Source: Chloroflexi bacterium OLB13
Lineage (GTDB): Bacteria; Chloroflexota; Anaerolineae; Aggregatilineales; Phototrophicaceae
Reading direction: 5' to 3'
DNA: 64,000 nucleotides
Assembly (NCBI GenBank): GCA_001567485.1
Contig: JZRA01000132.1
Span: forward strand, 1-64,000
Under the pieces are notes generated by a model. That model did not search any database. It saw nothing but the letters and a program-made list of their open reading frames with translations, and had not been told where the DNA came from. This document shows, piece by piece, positions 58,166 to 64,000 of this stretch. A program made the position numbers and the translations under genes. Each line of letters starts with the position of its first letter. Within the stretch, counting starts at the first letter, position 1.

Positions 58166-60670
58166 ATGAACTCCACGAGCCGCCGTCGTGTTCGCTGGCG
58201 GCGTATCGCCGCTGGCGCGGGCGTCATGCTGATGGTGGCCGCGGCCGGCGTGTGGGCATGGCTGACGCACGACCTGCCGCCGATTGAGCGCTTACAGGCG
58301 GGTTTGGCGCTGCCGTCGACACGCATTTTCGACCGGGACGGCGCGCTGCTGTACGAAATTCTGCCGCCGGAGCAGGGCCGCAATACCCCGATTGCCTACG
58401 ACGACATCCCGGAACACTGCGTCAACGCGATTGTCGCCACCGAAGACGCGAACTTCTGGTCGCATCCCGGCGTCGATCCGGCCGGCATCGTTCGCGCGCT
58501 GTGGATCAATCTGCGCGGCGGCGATATCGTGGCCGGCGGCAGCACGATCACGCAGCAGGTGGCGCGTCTGACCATGCTCAACCCCGGCCGTCTGCCGGAG
58601 CGCACGCTCAAGCGCAAGCTTCAAGAGATGCTGCTGGCGCTTCAGCTTGAGACGGCGTACAGCAAGCAGGACGTGCTGGCGCTGTACATCAATCAGGCGT
58701 ATTTTGGCAGTCTGGCGTATGGGCTGGAGGCCGCGGCGCGCGCGTATTTCGCCAAGCCGGCCGCGGAGCTGTCGCTGTCGGAATGTGCGCTGCTGGCCGG
58801 TCTGCTTCAGGGGCCGGCGGTTTACGACCCGATTCAGAACCCCGATGCGGCGAAGGCGCGCCAGCAGGTCGTCTTGCGACTGATGGTCGAGGCCGGCGTC
58901 ATTGAGGCCGAACAGGCACAGCGTGCGGGCGAGGATGCACTGCAGTACGCCGCCGCGCCGTTCCCGATTGAAGCGCCGCATGCCGTCATGCGTGTGTGGG
59001 CCGAGCTGGCGCAGCGGTTTCCGGAGCAGTTGTACCGCGACGGGCTGGACGTGGTCACGACGATCGACCTTGACTGGCAGCGCGAAGCCGAGCGAATTGC
59101 ACGGTTGCGGCTCGCCCAACTGAACCGCACCGACAATCCGCAGCGTCCACCGGCAGACGTAGACGGCGCCGCGCTGGTGGCGCTCGATCCGCGCACCGGC
59201 GAAGTCCGTGTGATGCTGGGCAGTCCCGATTATTTCGACGATGCACATGACGGCGCAGTGAACGCCACAACCGCGCTGCGTCAGCCGGGGAGCGCGCTGA
59301 AGCCGTTCACCTATGCCGCCGCGTTCGACCCGAATCGCAGCGATCCGTGGACGGCGGCGTCGATGGTGCTGGATGTCGAGACTGCGTTCTATACACGCAA
59401 ACGCGAGCTGTATGTGCCGGCGAACTTCGGTTTTGCCGAGCACGGGCCGGTGTCGATCCGTGAGGCGCTGGCGTCGTCGTTCAACATCCCTGCCGTCGCC
59501 GTGCTGGACGACATCGGCACATCCAGCATGATCGAACTGGCCGCGCGGGCCGGGCTGACCTCACTCGCCGCGAACCCGGAACTCGATCTGGCGGTGACAT
59601 TGGGCGGCGGCGAGGTGCGCCTGCTTGACCTGACCGCGGCCTACGGCGTGTTCGCCAACGGAGGTCTCGCCGTCGATCCAGTGTTGATTACGTCGGTCGT
59701 ACAGCGGGACGGGCCGGTGCTGTATGAATGGACGCCCCCCGCCCACCGTGATCGCATCATGGATGAGCGCGTGGCGTGGCTGATCACGGACATCCTCGCT
59801 GATCCGGCCGCGCGTGAACCCGGTTTCGGGCGCAACAGCCTGCTCAATATCGGACGTCCGGCCGCTGTAAAGACCGGCACTACGACCGACTTTCGCGACA
59901 ACTGGATTGTGGGATACACGCCGTCGCTCGCGGTTGGCGTGTGGGTCGGCAACCCGGACAATCGGCCCATGCGCGAAGCGACCGGCCTGACCGGCGCTGG
60001 CCCGATCTGGCATACGTTTATCCGGTCGGTGCTGCTCGGCACGCCGGAAGAGTCGTTCGGCCCGCCGCCGCCGGGGATCGTCCGTGCGCCGGTTTGCATC
60101 GTGTCCGGCATGCTGCCGACCGCCGACTGCCCGAATACACGCCTTGAGTGGTTCATCGACGGAACCCAGCCGACCGAACCCGATACGCTGTGGGTCACGC
60201 TTGAAAGCGACCGGCGCACCGGTGATCTTGCAACCGCCGCAACACCAGCGGCGGATCGCGTTCGGGTGCATTACATGGTGCTGCCAGAGCGCGCGATGGA
60301 TTGGGCGCGTAAGGCCGGTGCTGCTGCCCTTACGCCGGAGATGCTTGAACGTGTGCGCAGCGTGGCGGCGTTGGGCGATCCAACCGTTCCGGCCGTGTTT
60401 GCGCCGCACGATGGCGCGGTGTATCAAATCAGCCGGAGTATCCCGGCGGCGACTCAACGCCTGCGGTTGGAGGCATCGGCGCCGCCCGGCACGACTCGCG
60501 TAGACTTCGTGATTAACGGGACGGTCGTCGGCTCGGCCGACAGCGCGCCGTGGCGTGTGTTCTGGACGCTGGAGCTTGGCGACTTCACCCTGCACGTCCG
60601 GGCCGTCGACAGCGCCGGTAGACAGATCGACAGCGCGCCGGTTTCGTTTAGCGTTGTGCCTCCAAGGTGA
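58166..60670 (+). CDS. Class A penicillin-binding protein (PBP1C-like)
   Basis: Bifunctional glycosyltransferase/transpeptidase, 834 aa. N-terminal membrane anchor (about 11-30); GT51 domain with catalytic Glu93 in ATEDANFWSHPG, GGSTITQQVARL and GLEAAARAYFAK; transpeptidase with SALK (Ser376), SFN (438-440) and KTGT (Lys569). The C-terminal part (about 720-834) is a PBP1C/BiPBP-type beta domain. It builds and cross-links glycan outside the membrane. Confidence 0.93.
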   Translation: MNSTSRRRVRWRRIAAGAGVMLMVAAAGVWAWLTHDLPPIERLQAGLALPSTRIFDRDGALLYEILPPEQGRNTPIAYDDIPEHCVNAIVATEDANFWSHPGVDPAGIVRALWINLRGGDIVAGGSTITQQVARLTMLNPGRLPERTLKRKLQEMLLALQLETAYSKQDVLALYINQAYFGSLAYGLEAAARAYFAKPAAELSLSECALLAGLLQGPAVYDPIQNPDAAKARQQVVLRLMVEAGVIEAEQAQRAGEDALQYAAAPFPIEAPHAVMRVWAELAQRFPEQLYRDGLDVVTTIDLDWQREAERIARLRLAQLNRTDNPQRPPADVDGAALVALDPRTGEVRVMLGSPDYFDDAHDGAVNATTALRQPGSALKPFTYAAAFDPNRSDPWTAASMVLDVETAFYTRKRELYVPANFGFAEHGPVSIREALASSFNIPAVAVLDDIGTSSMIELAARAGLTSLAANPELDLAVTLGGGEVRLLDLTAAYGVFANGGLAVDPVLITSVVQRDGPVLYEWTPPAHRDRIMDERVAWLITDILADPAAREPGFGRNSLLNIGRPAAVKTGTTTDFRDNWIVGYTPSLAVGVWVGNPDNRPMREATGLTGAGPIWHTFIRSVLLGTPEESFGPPPPGIVRAPVCIVSGMLPTADCPNTRLEWFIDGTQPTEPDTLWVTLESDRRTGDLATAATPAADRVRVHYMVLPERAMDWARKAGAAALTPEMLERVRSVAALGDPTVPAVFAPHDGAVYQISRSIPAATQRLRLEASAPPGTTRVDFVINGTVVGSADSAPWRVFWTLELGDFTLHVRAVDSAGRQIDSAPVSFSVVPPR

Positions 60671-60690
60671 GGGAGTTTGAGGCGGGGACG

Positions 60691-60719
60691 TTGACATAGA
60701 ACACATTTTCGAGTAAACG
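60691..60719 (+). promoter_or_regulatory. Promoter of the HAS-barrel/HerA pair
   Basis: A perfect TTGACA (60691-60696) is 17 bases from TAAACG (60714-60719), a weak -10 that overlaps the palindrome described next. Confidence 0.5.
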
Positions 60720-60733
60720 TTTGTGTAACGTTT
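60715..60733 (+). promoter_or_regulatory. Palindromic operator candidate
   Basis: AAACGTT (60715-60721) and AACGTTT (60727-60733) are perfect inverted repeats separated by 5 bases, on the -10 and start of transcription. A repressor would be expected to act here. Confidence 0.5.
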
Positions 60734-60753
60734 GTCTGTCGGAAGAGGCAGGT

Positions 60754-61344
60754 ATGAACGACGTAATCGGACGTGTATTGCGCGCCAGCACCCGCGGCTT
60801 CAACGCTGGAACGCACAGCACGCGGATCGGTGACCGCCACGACTTCGGCGCGTTCGTGCGCGTGCCGGTCGCCAATGACGAGAACCAGTGGGTGATCGGG
60901 CTGATCAGCGCGGTCGAGATCAAAGACGACCTGATGATCAGCGAGTTGGTCATGGCCGAATGGGTCAACCCGAACGTGCTGCGCGATCAACGCGAAAACC
61001 GGATGATCCCGGTCGAGGTGTCGGTGCTGAACATCGGGTATCATAACGGGCAGCAGTACATCCACAGCCTGCCGCCGCGCCCGCCGATGAGCCTCAGCGA
61101 AGTCGTGCTGTGCAGCCCCAGCGAGATATGTGCCTTCACCGAGCGCTTCGACTTCTTCCGCTTGGTGCTGCACGCCGCGGACGTGCCGAGCGAGGACTTG
61201 CTGGCGACGGCGCTGCGGTTCGCGTTGGACTGCCGCGCGCCCGATGAGCGCGAGGCGTTTCGTATCGCCGCGGGCCGGCACTTGGCGAAGCTCCTGACGA
61301 CGGATCTGCGGCGGCTGAGCAACGTACTGGCACTGCTGATGTAA
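60754..61344 (+). CDS. HAS-barrel-like protein next to HerA ATPase
   Basis: A 196 aa soluble protein. The N-terminal half (about 1-100) reads as a small beta barrel, IGRVLRASTRGFNAGTH then WVIGLISAVEIKDDLMISEL, resembling the HAS barrel found at the start of HerA ATPases. The C-terminal half is helical and Leu/Arg-rich. No nuclease motif of NurA, SIR2 or PD-(D/E)XK is seen. GGAAGAGG lies before the ATG at 60754. It has its own promoter and is 147 bases upstream of the ATPase, so a functional pair is likely. Function unknown. Confidence 0.65.
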   Translation: MNDVIGRVLRASTRGFNAGTHSTRIGDRHDFGAFVRVPVANDENQWVIGLISAVEIKDDLMISELVMAEWVNPNVLRDQRENRMIPVEVSVLNIGYHNGQQYIHSLPPRPPMSLSEVVLCSPSEICAFTERFDFFRLVLHAADVPSEDLLATALRFALDCRAPDEREAFRIAAGRHLAKLLTTDLRRLSNVLALLM

Positions 61345-61347
61345 GAG

Positions 61348-61413
61348 GTTGAAAGTGATGTGTGCCGGGTGACGAGTGATGAGAAATGACCCATTTCATC
61401 TCTCGTCGAACCC
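61348..61413 (-). repeat. Inverted, degenerate tail of the dispersed element
   Basis: Read on the minus strand this has CGACGAGAGATGAAATGGG, then TTTCTCATCACTCGTCACCC and ATCACTTTCAAC, similar to parts of the CTAAGC element but rearranged. Confidence 0.4.
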
Positions 61414-61491
61414 GCTGGGGCAGGACAGTGAGCCTGCTGACTGTCGATAACGCACTGTAGCCATGAACCGTAGAAAGGGTGCCCGAACTCC

Positions 61492-63168
61492 ATGACCGAC
61501 AGCTTCGAGGATTTCCTCAAGCGCGATTTGGCGCGCTTTCCGGACGCCGCGGATGAGCAGCGGCTTGGTGTCGTCGTCGGCGGCTCGTTGAGCCGGGGGC
61601 TGGTCGTGCGGGTCGATGGCGACCGATCGATCGAAGATTTGGCGGTTGGCCGTTATGTCGTCGTCCACGGCGAACGCGCGCGCTTTTTCTGCATCATCAC
61701 CGACGTGGCGCTGCAAAACGCCAACCCGGCGATCCAGAACGATCCGCCCAACATGGCCGATCCGTTTCTGCGGCAGGTGTATATCGGCACGGCGGCATAC
61801 GGGACGATCAATGTTGCGCCGATGCTGATGATCGACGAGAACAACGAGGCGCGCCCGGTCAAGACGATCCCCGGCCATTTCATGCGTGTGCAGAACGCGA
61901 CCGACACCGACGTCAACCATGTGTTCGGCGCGGACGACGATAAGCATTTCAACATCGGCGCGCCGCTTGAGTTGGAAAATACGCAGATCAACATCGAGTT
62001 GAAGCGGTTGGTCGAACGCTCAATTGGCGTATTCGGCAAAAGCGGCACCGGCAAGACGTACCTGACGCGCGTGATCCTCGCCGGCATGATGGCGCGGCGC
62101 AAGTCGGTCAACGCGGTCAACCTCGTGTTCGACATGCACACCGAATACGGCTGGGCAGGTACCGCCGAGCACGGCGCGGCGGCCAAAGGGCTGCGCCAAT
62201 TGTTCCCCAGTCACGTCGTCATCGTGACGCTGGACGAGGAGTCCTCGCGGCGGCGCGGGGCGGGCAATAATCAGGTCGTGCGCATTCCGTATGATGACAT
62301 CGAGCCGGAGGACTTCGTGCTGCTGAAGGGCACGATGAACCTGACCGACGCCATGCTCGACGCCACCAACACCTTGAGCAAGCTGTGGGGTAGGGGATGG
62401 ATCAAGCGGCTGATCGACGCCGACCGCGACGACTTGGAGGAGATCACCGAACAGTCGCCGGTCGCGGAAGGCACGCTGCTGGGGCTTAAACGGCGCGTCG
62501 AGCGATTCGAGCGCTGGGACTTCCTAACCGATCAGCCGGTCTCGGACAGCGTGAAGGAGATCATCAACCTGCTGGCCGAGCAGGGAAAGTCGGTGATCCT
62601 CGAATTCGGCCGCTACGGTAACTCGGTGGACGCCTACATCCTTGTCGCCAACTACATCACGCGGCGTATCCATGAGCACTATGTCGAAAAAGTCGAACGC
62701 GCGCTGGGCGATCCGTCGCTTGAGCCGCCGCACCTCGTCATCACTATCGAGGAGGCACACAAGTTCCTCGATCCGGGCATTTCTGGCCAGACGATCTTCG
62801 GCATCATCGCGCGTGAACTGCGTAAGTACAAGGTCACGCTGCTGGTGGTCGATCAGCGGCCCAGCGGCATCGACGAAGAAGTGATGAGCCAGATCGGAAC
62901 GCGTGTGACGGCGCTGCTCGACAACGAGCGCGACATCTCGGCCGTGCTGAACGGCGTGTCCGGAGCGGCTAACATCCGTGAGGTGCTTGCCCGTCTCGAC
63001 ACCAAGCAGCAGGCGATCATCATGGGTCACGCCGTCCCGATGCCAGTCGTCATCAAGGCACGCACGTACGATCAGGACTTCTATGCCGCGGTGAGCGAGG
63101 ACTTGGATGACAAGTCGCTGAACGAAAGCCGGTTGCGCTTGGGGCGTGGTTCACAGCGCAGATTATAG
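61492..63168 (+). CDS. HerA-type hexameric ATPase (HAS barrel plus DUF87)
   Basis: A 558 aa DNA-translocating ATPase of the FtsK/HerA superfamily. An N-terminal HAS-barrel region (about 20-150) precedes the ATPase core: Walker A FGKSGTGKTYLTR (Lys188), Walker B LVITIEEAHKF (Glu420/421), and the arginine-finger region ARELRKYKVTLLVVDQRPSG. Archaeal HerA works with NurA in end resection; bacterial versions act in defence or repair with varied partners. Here the upstream neighbour is the HAS-barrel-like protein. Codon use is like the surroundings, so it looks vertically inherited. Confidence 0.87.
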   Translation: MTDSFEDFLKRDLARFPDAADEQRLGVVVGGSLSRGLVVRVDGDRSIEDLAVGRYVVVHGERARFFCIITDVALQNANPAIQNDPPNMADPFLRQVYIGTAAYGTINVAPMLMIDENNEARPVKTIPGHFMRVQNATDTDVNHVFGADDDKHFNIGAPLELENTQINIELKRLVERSIGVFGKSGTGKTYLTRVILAGMMARRKSVNAVNLVFDMHTEYGWAGTAEHGAAAKGLRQLFPSHVVIVTLDEESSRRRGAGNNQVVRIPYDDIEPEDFVLLKGTMNLTDAMLDATNTLSKLWGRGWIKRLIDADRDDLEEITEQSPVAEGTLLGLKRRVERFERWDFLTDQPVSDSVKEIINLLAEQGKSVILEFGRYGNSVDAYILVANYITRRIHEHYVEKVERALGDPSLEPPHLVITIEEAHKFLDPGISGQTIFGIIARELRKYKVTLLVVDQRPSGIDEEVMSQIGTRVTALLDNERDISAVLNGVSGAANIREVLARLDTKQQAIIMGHAVPMPVVIKARTYDQDFYAAVSEDLDDKSLNESRLRLGRGSQRRL

Positions 63169-63177
63169 AGGCAGCTC

Positions 63178-64000
63178 ATGGCATCGCTCTCGAACGGTGC
63201 GTTAATGACGTCTATCGGCGATACCCCGATCGAGCATCATTTCATCGACGTGGGCAGCGTGACATTGCATGCTGTCACTGCCGGGCCGGAAGACGGAACG
63301 CCGGTGCTGCTGCTGCACGGATTCCCGGAGTTCTGGTACGGCTGGCGCAAACAGATCCCGGCGCTTGCGGCGGCGGGAAACCGCGTGATCGCGCTCGATC
63401 AGCGTGGGTTCAACCTCAGCGATAAGCCGGCCGGGGTCAAGAATTATCACATCGCCAAGCTGACGGCTGACGTCGGCGCTGTCCTCGACCACTTCGGTCA
63501 TGCGCAGGCACACATCGTCGGGCATGACTTCGGGGCGGTGGTCGGGTGGGCGATGGGGCTGATGCACCCGGATCGCGTTCAGACTCTGACGATCTTGAAC
63601 GTGCCGCACCCGGTCGTGATGGTGCGCACGCTGCGGTCGAGTTTCAAGCAAATGCGGCGAAGCTGGTATATGTTCTTCTTTCAACTGCCGCGCCTGCCGG
63701 AAGCCATGCTCGGTGCGCGCTCATTCCGAACCATGGAGATGCAGCTTCGCGCCTCGTCCCGGCCGGGCACGTTCACCGACGAGGACATCGCACGGTATCG
63801 GGCGGCATGGGGCCAACCCGGCGCGCTGACGGCGATGCTCAACTGGTACCGTGCCACGCTTAGGTTCGGGCTGCCCCGTCTCGCGAGCGTTCGCCTGACG
63901 CGGCCGGTGCTTGTGATCTGGGGCGCGAAAGATCGCTTCCTCGGCGTAGAGATGGCGGAGCAGAGCGTGGAGTTGTGCGACGACGGCCGCCTTGTCCTGA
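63178..64000 (+). CDS. Alpha/beta hydrolase, epoxide-hydrolase/dehalogenase type (partial)
   Basis: 274 codons to the window edge. HGFPEFWYGWR (47-57, oxyanion hole), VGHDFGAVVGW with nucleophile Asp117, and GAKDRF carrying the expected acid are in place; the catalytic His lies beyond the edge. An Asp nucleophile separates epoxide hydrolases and haloalkane dehalogenases from Ser esterases. The cap domain (about 145-240) is rich in Arg/Met/Phe. AGAGG lies 7 bases before the ATG. Ten bases after the HerA gene, so possibly co-transcribed. Substrate unknown. Confidence 0.9.
   Translation, partial: MASLSNGALMTSIGDTPIEHHFIDVGSVTLHAVTAGPEDGTPVLLLHGFPEFWYGWRKQIPALAAAGNRVIALDQRGFNLSDKPAGVKNYHIAKLTADVGAVLDHFGHAQAHIVGHDFGAVVGWAMGLMHPDRVQTLTILNVPHPVVMVRTLRSSFKQMRRSWYMFFFQLPRLPEAMLGARSFRTMEMQLRASSRPGTFTDEDIARYRAAWGQPGALTAMLNWYRATLRFGLPRLASVRLTRPVLVIWGAKDRFLGVEMAEQSVELCDDGRLVL

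Noticed and set aside
60754-61344. NurA nuclease as HerA partner
   Set aside because: Too short and lacks the acidic RNase H-like motifs of NurA.

Overview
This is a GC-rich bacterial chromosome segment, densely packed and mostly housekeeping. Gene content points to Chloroflexota, probably an Anaerolineae-like lineage: a split dcw cell-division cluster, a DUF951 protein beside an MGDG-synthase-type glycosyltransferase, TadE/TadG-like proteins with long Thr/Pro linkers, a LysM plus lamin-tail lipid-anchored or membrane-anchored protein, and a HerA-type ATPase. That assignment is inference from gene families; no 16S or marker phylogeny is possible here. No phage, integrase, transposase, CRISPR array or toxin-antitoxin pair was seen.

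Layout. 1-3 kb: partial pth (minus), ilvE, a lone LolD-type ABC ATPase, and a frameshifted membrane protein. 3-9.1 kb (minus): epimerase, MaoC hydratase, SRP RNA, YbjQ protein, gatB, LysM/lamin-tail protein, ftsZ. 9.5-15.2 kb (minus): ftsA, ftsQ, a twice-frameshifted TPR protein, MGDG-type glycosyltransferase, DUF951. 15.3-18.9 kb: M50 protease, HD protein, tRNA-Val, then a small module with a strong promoter, a palindromic operator and two Arg-rich small proteins, an ArsR-like regulator and a phosphodiester-glycosidase lipoprotein. 19.3-24.5 kb: rsgA, rsmH, ftsL-like, ftsI, prs. 24.6-31.2 kb: three-gene TadE/VWA/TadE surface operon. 31.4-39.6 kb: DUF2085-TlpA pair, fucose-synthase-like epimerase, der-GT4-GNAT operon and further GNATs. 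39.7-46.1 kb: guaA, small membrane protein, aldo/keto reductase, a Pat-like acyl-CoA synthetase/acetyltransferase with a textbook CRP-type site upstream. 46.4-53.5 kb: KimA-like potassium importer, DinB protein, oligopeptide ABC ATPases DF, YcaQ-like winged-helix protein, Uma2 nuclease. 53.6-64 kb: acnA, CorC/CNNM protein, small membrane protein, class A PBP, a HAS-barrel-like protein and HerA-type ATPase, and a partial alpha/beta hydrolase.

Most notable signals: (1) four near-identical copies of a 110-117 bp intergenic element with CTAAGC/GCTTAG ends, all in the same orientation and all just downstream of plus-strand genes; (2) the operator-controlled small-protein module at 16.8-17.3 kb; (3) a perfect TGTGA-N6-TCACA palindrome upstream of the Pat-like gene; (4) the HerA/HAS-barrel pair with its own palindromic control site. 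Three single-base frameshifts, all at C/G doublets or homopolymers, could be assembly errors or real decay.

Functionally the window joins division and wall synthesis (FtsZ, FtsA, FtsQ, FtsL, FtsI, RsmH, class A PBP), translation quality and ribosome assembly (Pth, GatB, RsgA, Der, SRP RNA, tRNA-Val), central metabolism (AcnA, IlvE, Prs, GuaA, acyl-CoA synthetase) and a surface-appendage operon.
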